A stretch of DNA of 64,000 nt from the NCBI GenBank assembly GCA_021555105.2, contig CP134604.1, forward strand, positions 1,426,001-1,490,000. Reading direction: 5' to 3'. Each line of letters opens with the position of its first letter. Position 1 is the stretch's first letter. The notes under the pieces are model-generated. The model ran no database searches. It had not been told where the DNA came from and was given only the letters and a program-made list of their open reading frames with translations. This stretch comes from Thalassospiraceae bacterium LMO-JJ14. Its GTDB lineage: Bacteria; Pseudomonadota; Alphaproteobacteria; Rhodospirillales; Casp-alpha2. Positions 41,875 to 50,290 of this stretch are shown here, in pieces. The translations under genes were made by a program, and so were the position numbers.

Positions 41875-43200
41875 ATGGACGACATTTTTCACCCCGACAT
41901 TTCGACGGATCCCTACTGGTGGCTCGCCGCCTCGCCGACGGCCGACGGATCTTCGCCGGTCCCCGACGAGACGGACGTCGCCATCGTCGGCAGCGGCTAC
42001 ACGGGACTCAACGCGGCGATCGAGCTGGCCGACCGCGGCTTCAAGGTAACCGTGTTGGAAGCGAAGGAATTCGGCCACGGGGCAAGTACGCGAAGCGGGG
42101 GTCACGTCAGCAGCGGGCTGAACCTGGGCAAAGGGCCGTCGGCGGCGAAGCCGTCACCGCTGATCTCGACGTTGGGTCAGGAACGTTACAACGGATTGCT
42201 CGACGAGGCATCGCAGTCGATGGACCGCATACAGATGATGGTGAAGCGGGAAAACATCGATTGTCATCTGACCATCGGCGGGCGTTTCGTCGCCGCCTTC
42301 ACGCGCGGCCATTACGACAGCCTCGCCGCCAAGATGCCGGTGCTCGATCACGACGGCAAAGCCGGATGCCGCATGGTCCCGCGCGAGCGCCAGCGCGAAG
42401 AAATCGGCACCGACTATTATCACGGCGGCATGGTCGTCGAACGTTCCGGGAAACTGCACCCGGCCCTGTACCACCGGGGTTTGCTCGACGCTTGCCGCCG
42501 TCGCCCGGGGATAACGCTCTGCGCGCATGCCCCGGTAACGTCGATCGAGCCGAACGGCAGCGGCTTTCGCGTCACGGCGGGCAAGACGGAACTGCGCGCC
42601 GCCGACGTGCTGCTGTCGACCAACGGTTATAGTCAGGAGCCCAGTCCGTGGCTGAAACGCCGGGTCATCCCGCTTGCCAGTTGCATCATCGCCACCGAGG
42701 AACTGGACCCGGAGCTGATCAAGCGCCTGATCGTCAACGACCGCAGCATCAACGACACCAAACGGGTGCTTACCTATTACCGGGCGTCGCCGGACGGCAA
42801 ACGCATCATTTTCGGCGGCCGCGAGACGTTCTTTACGCAAGACCCCCTGGAATCCGGGCGCAGACTGTATGCCCGCATGATCCGGCTGTACCCGGAACTG
42901 GCCAAGGTCCGCGTCACGCATTCGTGGACCGGCATGGTGGCCATGACCTTCGATCACCTGCCGCACATCGGCCGGGAAAACGGTATTTACTATGCCGCCG
43001 GGTGCAACGGCAGCGGTGTCGCCATGATGTCTTATCTGGGCTACCGGATCGGCGCCGCCATCGCCGGTGCCAACGAGAAAAGCGCGTTCGACGGCCTGCC
43101 GTTTCCAACCAAGCCGATGTACACCGGCAAGACCTGGTTCCTGCCGGCGGTTGGCGTGTACTTCAAAACCATGGATAAATGGGACCGGGCGTTCGGCTGA
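41875..43200 (+). CDS. FAD-dependent oxidoreductase, gamma-glutamylputrescine oxidase (PuuB)-like
   Basis: A 441-residue DAO-family flavoenzyme. The dinucleotide motif VAIVGSGYTGLNAAIELADRG (split at position 20) lies at about residues 34-54 and is followed by VTVLEAKEFGHGASTRSGGHV, the FAD-contacting and Gly-Ala-Ser motif. The C-terminus has HIGRENGIYYAAGCNGSGVA, the usual second FAD segment. The N-terminal YWWLAASP is typical of PuuB/OrdL-like enzymes that oxidise gamma-glutamylated or free amines. It is the fifth gene of the importer operon, so it likely oxidises the imported amine to an aldehyde, hydrogen peroxide and ammonia. Confidence 0.9.
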   Translation: MDDIFHPDISTDPYWWLAASPTADGSSPVPDETDVAIVGSGYTGLNAAIELADRGFKVTVLEAKEFGHGASTRSGGHVSSGLNLGKGPSAAKPSPLISTLGQERYNGLLDEASQSMDRIQMMVKRENIDCHLTIGGRFVAAFTRGHYDSLAAKMPVLDHDGKAGCRMVPRERQREEIGTDYYHGGMVVERSGKLHPALYHRGLLDACRRRPGITLCAHAPVTSIEPNGSGFRVTAGKTELRAADVLLSTNGYSQEPSPWLKRRVIPLASCIIATEELDPELIKRLIVNDRSINDTKRVLTYYRASPDGKRIIFGGRETFFTQDPLESGRRLYARMIRLYPELAKVRVTHSWTGMVAMTFDHLPHIGRENGIYYAAGCNGSGVAMMSYLGYRIGAAIAGANEKSAFDGLPFPTKPMYTGKTWFLPAVGVYFKTMDKWDRAFG

Positions 43201-43226
43201 CGCCGGTATTTCGGGAAGGGGATCAC

Positions 43227-44090
43227 ATGATCGATTACGGCAGTTCACCGCCGCTTGAAGCTTTCAACCCGCCGCAAAAGGCGCATCTGGAAAACTACCG
43301 GCGGATTTATGCAAGCAGCGAGAAGCGCGCGGGCCGCCATGATGCGGCACAGGGACCGGAAGCACTGGCCGAGTGGTTCGCCATGTATGACCGCGTCGGC
43401 GCGGAACATATCGTTATCAAGGCGCGCGATCTCGAAACCACGTTCGGCCTCAAGATCCGGAACGAAGATGTCGCGGCGTTCTGCGATCAACACGGCCCGC
43501 GTGTGATCGGTTTTGCCGGCGTCGATCCGAACAAGGGCATGGCAGCGATCCGCGAGCTGGAGTTTGCCGTCCGCGAGTTGGGGCTGCGGGGACTGAACCT
43601 GCAATGCTTCGAGCACAAATTATGTATTAACGACCCCAAGATGTACCCGCTTTACGCCAAGTGTATCGAGCTCGATATACCGGTGAATATCCATGCCAGC
43701 ATCAATTTCTCGTCGAGTACGGAAATGAAGTACGGCCATCCTATTCATCTCGACGAAGTGATGGTCCATTTCCCGGAACTGCGTGTTGTCGCATCGCCGC
43801 CGGGATTCCCGTGGATCAACGAACTGATCGGCGTCGCCTGGCGTCACGCCAATGTCTACATCGGCATCGTCGCGGTCCGGCCGAAATACCTGGGTGTCGC
43901 GCATTCGGGTTATGAGCCGTTGCTGCAATACGGGAATACGGTTCTCCAGGACAAGATGATCTTCGGTTCCGCCTATCCCATGCAGCCGGTGGAGCAGGCC
44001 GTTGCCGATGTCGATGCGCTGCCGCTCAAGGACGAAGTCCGCAAAAAGTGGATGGGGGGGAATGCGGCCCGCTTGCTGGGTCTGGACTAG
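43227..44090 (+). CDS. Amidohydrolase family protein (ACMSD-like TIM barrel)
   Basis: A 287-residue amidohydrolase-2 family protein. VIGFAGVDPNKGMAAIRELEF (across about residues 90-110) and GLRGLNLQCFEHK (about 117-129) are the family's central strands. PVNIHASINFSS carries the metal His of strand 5; a usual second His further on (normally CHxG) is replaced by VVASPPGFPW, and the end is MIFGSAYPMQPVEQ where members carry GSDxP. So some metal ligands seem altered. ATG 43227 has GGGAAGGGG upstream. It is the last gene of the importer set, 26 bases after the oxidase. Possible substrate: a cyclic amide or a decarboxylation intermediate; not determinable. Confidence 0.82.
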   Translation: MIDYGSSPPLEAFNPPQKAHLENYRRIYASSEKRAGRHDAAQGPEALAEWFAMYDRVGAEHIVIKARDLETTFGLKIRNEDVAAFCDQHGPRVIGFAGVDPNKGMAAIRELEFAVRELGLRGLNLQCFEHKLCINDPKMYPLYAKCIELDIPVNIHASINFSSSTEMKYGHPIHLDEVMVHFPELRVVASPPGFPWINELIGVAWRHANVYIGIVAVRPKYLGVAHSGYEPLLQYGNTVLQDKMIFGSAYPMQPVEQAVADVDALPLKDEVRKKWMGGNAARLLGLD

Positions 44091-44147
44091 AATAGAGAAC
44101 GGCGGGCAAATCTTCGGTTCAGAAGAAAATCCGGCCGGAAAAACCTG

Positions 44148-45125
44148 TCAGGCCAGGCGGCCTGTCGGATGGGCGTTGGCGCCTTTTTTAGCCGCGACGA
44201 CGCAAAGGATGTCATGGGCGATTGTTGCGGCGGCAATGGCGGTGATTTCCGAGACATCGTAGGCCGGCGACACTTCGACGACGTCGGCGCCGACGAGATC
44301 GAGACCGTCCAGTCCCCGCACGATGCCCAGGGCCTCCGCCGACGACAACCCGCCGGCCACCGGCGTGCCCGTACCGGGCGCGAAGGCCGGGTCCAGGCAA
44401 TCGATATCGAATGTCAGATAAACGGGGCCATCGCCGATACGCTCGCGCACGGCCGCGAGGGTGGCGTCGATCCCGTGCCGGTGCACCCAGGGCGCGCTCA
44501 GGATCTCAAACCCGTGATCGGAATCGTTGTGCGTGCGGATGCCGACCTGCACGGAGCGCGAAACATCGATCAGGCCCTCGTTCTTGGCGCGCAGAAACAT
44601 CGAGCCGTGGTCGAAGCGCTCACCGTCGTCGTCCCAGGTATCGCAATGGGCGTCGAAGTGCAGCAGCGCCACCGGACCGTGGGCTTCGGCGATGGCGCGC
44701 AGTATCGGATACGTCACGAAATGATCGCCGCCGAGACTGAGGGGCATCGCGCCCGCCGCCAGGATACCGGCGATGTGAGCGGTGATCGTCTCGACCACTG
44801 TCTCCGGATGATGCGGGTCGATGAAGCAATCGCCCATGTCGACCACGGCCAGCGTGTCGAAGGGATCGAAACCGAAGGGAAACGCCTTCAACTCGGCCAG
44901 TTGCACGGATGCGGCGCGAATAGCGCGCGGACCGAGCCGGGCGCCGGGGCGGTATGTGACGGCGCCGTCGAAAGGAATGCCGCTGACAGCGACGTCGGCG
45001 CCTGTTAAATCCCGGGTATAGCGGCGGCGCAGAAAACTGAGCGCACCGGCGTAGGTCATTTCCGCCGTGCGTCCCAACAAGGCGTCCTTGCGGAACGCCT
45101 GATCACCGTCGTCACCACTGCCCAT
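44148..45125 (-). CDS. speB: Agmatinase (agmatine ureohydrolase)
   Basis: A 325-residue ureohydrolase that converts agmatine to putrescine and urea. Motifs: SLGGDHFVTYPIL, LLHFDAHCDTWDDD, TFDIDCLDPAFAPGTGTPV, all metal ligands intact, and GGLSSAEALGIVRGL. The N-terminus (TYAGALSFLRRRYTRDL, then VAVSGIPFDGAVTYRPG) is typical SpeB. I chose ATG 45125 over a GTG at 45134 because of better spacing to GAG. It is divergent from arginine decarboxylase (speA, 45231), the enzyme that makes agmatine, so together they form the arginine to agmatine to putrescine route. Its end is convergent with the amidohydrolase gene; a CAGGCC/GGCCTG hairpin overlaps the stop at 44149-44164, followed leftward by a T-run. 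Confidence 0.92.
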   Translation of the reverse strand: MGSGDDGDQAFRKDALLGRTAEMTYAGALSFLRRRYTRDLTGADVAVSGIPFDGAVTYRPGARLGPRAIRAASVQLAELKAFPFGFDPFDTLAVVDMGDCFIDPHHPETVVETITAHIAGILAAGAMPLSLGGDHFVTYPILRAIAEAHGPVALLHFDAHCDTWDDDGERFDHGSMFLRAKNEGLIDVSRSVQVGIRTHNDSDHGFEILSAPWVHRHGIDATLAAVRERIGDGPVYLTFDIDCLDPAFAPGTGTPVAGGLSSAEALGIVRGLDGLDLVGADVVEVSPAYDVSEITAIAAATIAHDILCVVAAKKGANAHPTGRLA

Positions 45126-45230
45126 CAGAAGCACTCGATCGTGTAAATTTCACTGTTTCGTTATCGCATGCGGCTGGCATTCATACAACGCGCATGGGTA
45201 TAAAGGGCGAAGCAAAGGGAGATGCCATCC

Positions 45231-47162
45231 ATGACAGATTGGACTTCGGACAACGCCGAGGATCTATACCGGATCCAGCGCTGGAGCGACGGCTATTTCG
45301 GGGTCGGTGCCGACGGGCATTTGCGCATTCAGCCGACCGTCAATGACAAGGATGTCTCCATCTCTCTGGCGGACGTGGTCCAGGAATTGCGCGAACAGAA
45401 CGTCCAGTTCCCTGTCGTCATGCGCTTTCACGACATTCTGCGCAACCGGGTCAGCCAGCTGAATACGGCCTTTTCCGATGCCATCGAGGAAATGGAATAC
45501 GCTGCGCCGTATCGGGGCGTTTACCCGATAAAGGTTAACCAGATGCGCGAGGTGGTGGACGAAATCGTCGAAGCCGGCCGGCCGTATCATTACGGCCTGG
45601 AAGCAGGGTCGAAGCCGGAACTCATGGCGGTGCTGTCTTATGACACCGGGCCCGAGGCCCTGACCATCTGCAACGGATACAAGGATGAAGATTTCCTGCG
45701 GCTGGCTCTGCTCGGTCGCAAGCTGGGCCGCAAGGTTGTGGTCGTCATCGAGAAGTTCAGCGAGATCGGTCCCCTGCTTGATCTCGCCGACGAATTGAAC
45801 GTGGCGCCGATCATCGGCTTGCGGGTGAAGATGCGGGCCAAGGCGGAAGGCCGGTGGAGCGAATCCAGCGGTATGCGCGCCAAGTTCGGCCTGACCATCT
45901 CAGAAATCCTCAATGCGGTGAAGGTCATCCAGGAGCGCGGATACGCCGACAATATCGAACTGCTGCATTTCCATGCCGGCAGCCAGTTATCGGATATCCG
46001 CTTCGTGCGCGACGCCGTACAGGAAGCGGCGCGCATCTATGCGCGGCTGGTGAAGCGCGGCGTGCCGCTCAGATACCTGGACATCGGCGGCGGGCTTGCG
46101 GTGGACTATGACGGCACACGTTCCAGCGGGCATTCATCGATGAACTACACCATGGCGGACTATGCGCGCGGCGTGGTCTTCGCGGTGAAACAAATGTGCG
46201 AGCTGGAAGAGGTGGCGGAACCGATCCTGGTCAGTGAAAGCGGGCGCGCCGTTACCGCGCATCATTCCTGCGTCGTCATGCGCGTGGTCGGGGAAATCAC
46301 CAACGGCTCCAATCCCATCGGCACGGACCCGGTGGAAGGCGAGCACATCCTGATTGAGAACATGCGCGATCTGCTGGCGGACCTGAACGCCGACAAGAAC
46401 TACCAGGATGTCTATAACGAAGGCGTGGTCCTGATGGACGACATCCTGCACGGCTTTAAACTGGGGGTGCTGCGGCTCGAGGAACTGGCGCGCGGCGAAA
46501 GTCTGTATTGGCAGCTCATGCGCGCCGTCGCCGGGGGCATCAAGACCGAGGATTTCGTGTCGGAAGACCTGCGCGATGTGAACGGCATGCTGACGTCGCA
46601 GTACCTGTGCAACTTTTCCCTGTTTCAATCGGCGGCCGATAGCTGGGCAATCGAGCAGGTGCTGCCGGTGGCGCCGCTGTCGCGACTGAACGAGGAGCCG
46701 ACGCGCGCCTGTACGCTGGCGGACATCACGTGTGACAGCGACGGGAAGATCACCCGCTTCATCGGCGATGTCGGCAATCGCGACACGCTGCCCCTGCATA
46801 CGCTCACGCCGGGCGAAAATTACTACATCGGCCTGTTTCTCACCGGGGCGTACCAGGACGTCATGGGCGATATGCACAACCTGTTCGGCCGCCTGAACGA
46901 AGCGCATATCTTCGCCGACCCGGACGATCCTTCCGGCTTTTACATCGAGGAATTCGTGCGCGGCTCGTCCGCGGGTCAGGTCCTGTCCGTCATGCAATAC
47001 AGCCCGGACGCCATGGCGAAACGGGTCAAAGCCATGGTCGACGCCACCGTGGCGGCGGGCAAGCTGCGCTCGCGCGACGGCGTCAAGCTGGTCGACTTCT
47101 ACGAAGCCTGTCTCGACAGTTACACGTACCTGCGCCATCCGAAGCCGGGGTCGTCCGCGTAA
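45231..47162 (+). CDS. speA: Biosynthetic arginine decarboxylase
   Basis: A 643-residue PLP-dependent fold type III enzyme making agmatine from arginine. RGVYPIKVNQ (about residues 95-104) contains the PLP lysine at about 101. HFHAGSQLSDIR and LDIGGGLAVDYDGT are the phosphate-binding regions, and QYLCNFSLFQS and LCNFSL-like segments are typical. The start is ATG 45231: GGGAG lies 9 bases before it, whereas the ATG at 45222 directly abuts the ribosome binding site. Full length for the family. Divergent with speB and close to a polyamine-type importer and oxidase, so this part of the chromosome handles polyamine supply and turnover. Confidence 0.95.
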   Translation: MTDWTSDNAEDLYRIQRWSDGYFGVGADGHLRIQPTVNDKDVSISLADVVQELREQNVQFPVVMRFHDILRNRVSQLNTAFSDAIEEMEYAAPYRGVYPIKVNQMREVVDEIVEAGRPYHYGLEAGSKPELMAVLSYDTGPEALTICNGYKDEDFLRLALLGRKLGRKVVVVIEKFSEIGPLLDLADELNVAPIIGLRVKMRAKAEGRWSESSGMRAKFGLTISEILNAVKVIQERGYADNIELLHFHAGSQLSDIRFVRDAVQEAARIYARLVKRGVPLRYLDIGGGLAVDYDGTRSSGHSSMNYTMADYARGVVFAVKQMCELEEVAEPILVSESGRAVTAHHSCVVMRVVGEITNGSNPIGTDPVEGEHILIENMRDLLADLNADKNYQDVYNEGVVLMDDILHGFKLGVLRLEELARGESLYWQLMRAVAGGIKTEDFVSEDLRDVNGMLTSQYLCNFSLFQSAADSWAIEQVLPVAPLSRLNEEPTRACTLADITCDSDGKITRFIGDVGNRDTLPLHTLTPGENYYIGLFLTGAYQDVMGDMHNLFGRLNEAHIFADPDDPSGFYIEEFVRGSSAGQVLSVMQYSPDAMAKRVKAMVDATVAAGKLRSRDGVKLVDFYEACLDSYTYLRHPKPGSSA

Positions 47163-47177
47163 CCCCGCCGCGCGGGG
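47163..47177. terminator. GC-rich hairpin after speA
   Basis: CCCCGC-CGC-GCGGGG begins immediately after the speA stop, in the 50-base convergent gap with the ComA-like gene. No T-run follows, so it may act as a barrier or stabiliser more than as a strict intrinsic terminator. Confidence 0.4.
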
Positions 47178-47213
47178 CATGCCCCCGCCGGGGCGTCATG
47201 CGGCTGCAAGGGA

Positions 47214-48008
47214 TCAGGCGACCGCCGGCCCTTCGACGGACAAACCGCAACGGAACGCTTCCGTTTCGATGACGTCTGCGGGCATGACGTTGGCCAGGTT
47301 CACATCCGGGCCGAATTCGTGCACCAGAAACTTCTTCAGTTCGAAAACATCGTTGGGCGTCACATCCTTGATCCAGGGACCGGTCAGTTCCAGAAGCGTA
47401 TGTTCCAGGTCCAGACCGCTTTTCAGCGCCGTCATCATGCTTTCGTTGACCTTGCCCCCGGTGACCAGTTCGGCGCCTTCGACGAGCACGATATGGCAGC
47501 CGGCGTCGAAACAGACCTTCGTCTGATCGATCAGATCCTCAGGGGACTGATTGACGACCTTGGAGCCGACTTCGCCATGCACTTCCAGTCCTTCGCCAAT
47601 CGCAAGGCGGATCATCCTTGTGCGCTCCTGATCGTTGAGCGGGATGCAGTTGTCGGAAACCTCAAGGGCATCGAAACCGAGCCGGTTGGCTTCGGCAAAG
47701 AAACCCGGCATGGCGTCCCAGCCCTGTGTGGCATAGACATACTCGGAAAACTGCCCGCCAAGGAAAGTCATGACCCCTGCGTCCCTGTACATGGTCAGCT
47801 TCTTGATCAAATAGTCTTCGGGATAGAGACGCGCCGTCCCGACAACGATTTTCACCAGATCGACATAAGGGGCCAGCAGCCCCATGTAATCGCTCGCCTG
47901 ATGAAGCGGCAGGCCCCAATCCATCATCATGGTCAGGCCGGTCTTGCGCGGCTTCTTGGAGCGCGCCTGGGGCAGGGGCACCATGGAGAACGGCACGTTT
48001 GTGGTCAT
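47214..48008 (-). CDS. Phosphosulfolactate synthase (ComA)-like protein
   Basis: A 264-residue TIM-barrel of the ComA family, which joins phosphoenolpyruvate and sulfite to (R)-phosphosulfolactate. Order of motifs: KPRKTGLTMMMDWGLPLHQA, then YVDLVKIVVGTARLYP, TFLGGQFSEYV, GFDALEVSDNCIPL, VHGEVGSKV and VLVEGAELV. These mirror the family's DxGL, K-x-G-x-GT, GGT, EvSDG and EvGkK strands, though two Gly/Thr positions of the binding loops are replaced (VVGT, GGQ). It may therefore have drifted in substrate. ATG 48008 has GAGGA 5 bases upstream. It lies 180 bases downstream of the histidine kinase gene, same orientation. In bacteria the family serves sulfolactate or coenzyme M pathways; neither is otherwise visible here. 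Confidence 0.8.
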   Translation of the reverse strand: MTTNVPFSMVPLPQARSKKPRKTGLTMMMDWGLPLHQASDYMGLLAPYVDLVKIVVGTARLYPEDYLIKKLTMYRDAGVMTFLGGQFSEYVYATQGWDAMPGFFAEANRLGFDALEVSDNCIPLNDQERTRMIRLAIGEGLEVHGEVGSKVVNQSPEDLIDQTKVCFDAGCHIVLVEGAELVTGGKVNESMMTALKSGLDLEHTLLELTGPWIKDVTPNDVFELKKFLVHEFGPDVNLANVMPADVIETEAFRCGLSVEGPAVA

Positions 48009-48188
48009 TTGTTTCCTCATCGCCAATTGTTTTCGAACCAAGGTAAGGCACCGCAACCCTGTGAGAGACATAGATCGGGGCGGTGACGTGATTGTTCCAT
48101 CTCGTGTTGCAGGGGGAAAGCATTCATGCGCCACCGGCCCTTGATGATCTGGCCGCTTATCAGAAAGCCGCGATCAGGCCTGAACGCT

Positions 48189-49565
48189 TCACTTCTCCGC
48201 GGCCGGCGGTTTCGGAAAATGCAGGTGCACGATGGTGCCGACGCCGAGACGGCTTTCCAGTTCCAGCCTGCCGCCGCTCAGCTCCATGAGCTGCTTCGAC
48301 AGGGCAAGCCCGAGGCCGGTTCCCTCGTGGGTAAGGCCGCTGTTCTGACGCGACTGGCCGAACGGCTCAAGTACCAGTTCCATATCCGCCGCGGGGATGC
48401 CGATGCCCTGATCCGATACGCGGATATGAATGCCGCCGTCGGCGTTTTGTTCCGCATCCACGGTGATCGTCGTATCGTCGGCGGAATATTTAAGCGCGTT
48501 CGAAATAAGGTTGATCATAATCTGGCGCAGCGCGCGCGGGTCGGCGTATAGCTCCTTCAGTTCCTTTGGAATTTTCACGGCGATGCGGGCATGGTCCCCC
48601 CGGATGCCCGCCGGATCCACGATGCGCACCGCGTCGGTGATCGCGCTTCGCAGGTTGATGTGGGATTGTTCGACACTGAATTCGCCGGCTTCGATCTTCG
48701 ACAGATCGAGGATATCGTTGATCAGATTGAGAAGGTGGGTGCCGGAATGTTTGATGTCGCTGGAATATTCCAGGTACTTCTTGTCGCCGATCTGGCCGAA
48801 TGTCTCGTGGATGATCAGGTCCGAAAAGCCGATGATGGCATTCAGCGGCGTGCGCAGTTCGTGGCTGACCGAAGCCAGGAATTCCGATTTTGTCCTGTTG
48901 GCGAGGGACAGCTCTTCGGTGATGTTTTCCAGTTCCTGGTTTTGCCGCATCAATCGTTTCTGGCTGCGCCACAGCAGTAAGGCAAAGATGCTGCCAGCCA
49001 TGACAAGACCGCCGGTCGACACGATCAGCAACCATGTGGCCTGGGTGATGTCGCTGCGCCGTCCGTCACGGTAGCCCCACATGTTCTGAATGATATGACC
49101 GGCCAGCCGGTTTACCTGATCGCGCAGCCTGCCGAGCCTGTCCGCCGTGCCCTGCAAGACATGCGCGCCTTCGCTCGCCGCCGCGTCGAACAGTGGGGTT
49201 TCGGCGTCGATGGCTTCGAAAATGCGGTCCAGCCCCCGCAGGTCTTCAGGGAGCAGGGTGACATTGTAGGGCGGGCGTTTCGGCAGGCTTTTCAGGCGGT
49301 CGTAAAGGATATCGAACTGCAGCAGCGCCTCGTCAACGGCGGCATCCGGGCTTTCCAGCTCGAGGCCGCGCAGTTCCGACAACAGCAGACTGTAGTGCAG
49401 CCTGAGCTGCACGGCCGCGATCCCGCTGTTGTCGTAATTGGTATCGGAAAGCTGGCGCAATGCCGACAATGCACCGACCCCCGATGCCACACTGAGGGTC
49501 AGAAACACGAAGGCCAGAAGACTGAATATAACCCGAAGCCGTCGTTTGATCCTGTGTTGCGCCAA
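48189..49565 (-). CDS. Membrane sensor histidine kinase
   Basis: A 458-residue kinase. TM1 is at about residues 10-33 and TM2 at 178-199, enclosing a mostly helical periplasmic sensor of about 145 residues. A short coiled linker (RLMRQNQELENITEELSLANR) leads to HisKA (FLASVSHELRTPLNAI, His at 235). The HATPase domain has NLISNALKYS (N box), VSDQGIGIP (G1) and GTGLGLALSKQL (G2). No response regulator is fused or adjacent. The start is a TTG at 49565 with AGGA 8 bases upstream; no ATG gives a better N-terminus. The periplasmic molybdopterin-fold gene ends 29 bases upstream in the same orientation, so the pair is probably co-expressed. Confidence 0.92.
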   Translation of the reverse strand: MAQHRIKRRLRVIFSLLAFVFLTLSVASGVGALSALRQLSDTNYDNSGIAAVQLRLHYSLLLSELRGLELESPDAAVDEALLQFDILYDRLKSLPKRPPYNVTLLPEDLRGLDRIFEAIDAETPLFDAAASEGAHVLQGTADRLGRLRDQVNRLAGHIIQNMWGYRDGRRSDITQATWLLIVSTGGLVMAGSIFALLLWRSQKRLMRQNQELENITEELSLANRTKSEFLASVSHELRTPLNAIIGFSDLIIHETFGQIGDKKYLEYSSDIKHSGTHLLNLINDILDLSKIEAGEFSVEQSHINLRSAITDAVRIVDPAGIRGDHARIAVKIPKELKELYADPRALRQIMINLISNALKYSADDTTITVDAEQNADGGIHIRVSDQGIGIPAADMELVLEPFGQSRQNSGLTHEGTGLGLALSKQLMELSGGRLELESRLGVGTIVHLHFPKPPAAEK

Positions 49566-49594
49566 GCCGGTGATCCTGAATTCCTGAATGAATG

Positions 49595-50113
49595 CTATTG
49601 AACGACCAGCCGGCCCAGTTGCCAGATGCTGCGGGCGCTATATTTTTCGTCCTTCAGTTCATCGTACCGGTCAAGAGGATAAATCACCCAAATAGGCCCC
49701 TTGTTGCGCACGGTCATCTGTTTGCCGTTCCAGACGAGAGCCAGAAGCACTTCGTATTCCCGGGCGTCGCTGGCAGGGATTTCGACGGCGTATCCGTCCA
49801 GCGCAAAGGCGATCAGTTTGCTGCCCGTCGCGCCGACTTTGTCCAGCACATCGCGCAGCAAAACGCCTTCGAATTCATGGATGCCGGTCTCGAACGGGTT
49901 GGTGGTGCGCAGCTTGTGCATGCCGAGCGATTGCAGCATCGCGCGATCGAAAGCGGCTTCGTCGCCGGTGTTGTGCTGCGTAATGGCACCGCTTACGGTC
50001 AGGAGCACCTTTCCGGTCGGCTGTGGCAGTGTGGCGGCCTTTGCATCCGGCAGCATGAAGGCGGCGCTGAGAGCAATAAGAAATACGCTAACAAATTTTT
50101 TCAAGCGCGACAT
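49595..50113 (-). CDS. Periplasmic molybdopterin-binding-domain (SUOX-like) protein
   Basis: A 172-residue exported protein: signal peptide (LKKFVSVFLIALSAAFMLPDAKAA) followed by a single oxidoreductase molybdopterin-binding fold. The visible pattern is VLLTVSGAITQHN, MHKLRTTNPFETGIHEFEGVLLRDVL (in two parts) and IWVIYPLDRYDEL, which corresponds to 'LxV.G.I', 'F.GvlLrdll' and 'gP.wlvyP' of the family. The catalytic Cys that ligates Mo in sulfite oxidase is not present, and the length is that of the stand-alone group. It may thus be a binding or sensory protein. ATG 50113 has AGAGG upstream. It precedes the histidine kinase gene and could be its periplasmic sensory partner (inference). Confidence 0.8.
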   Translation of the reverse strand: MSRLKKFVSVFLIALSAAFMLPDAKAATLPQPTGKVLLTVSGAITQHNTGDEAAFDRAMLQSLGMHKLRTTNPFETGIHEFEGVLLRDVLDKVGATGSKLIAFALDGYAVEIPASDAREYEVLLALVWNGKQMTVRNKGPIWVIYPLDRYDELKDEKYSARSIWQLGRLVVQ

Positions 50114-50290
50114 GTGGCCTCTTGTCGGAAACGTTCGTCCCTGATTATTACGCTGCTCAGCGTCTCTTTGCCAGCGCAAGGCGCATTTCAGTTCATCGCC
50201 AAGCATATTCGTTCGACGGCCCGTTTGCCAGCAGCCTTGATCAAAGACGCCTTGCTGGCGCACCATTGAGCAGGGAAAAGGAGATGTCGG

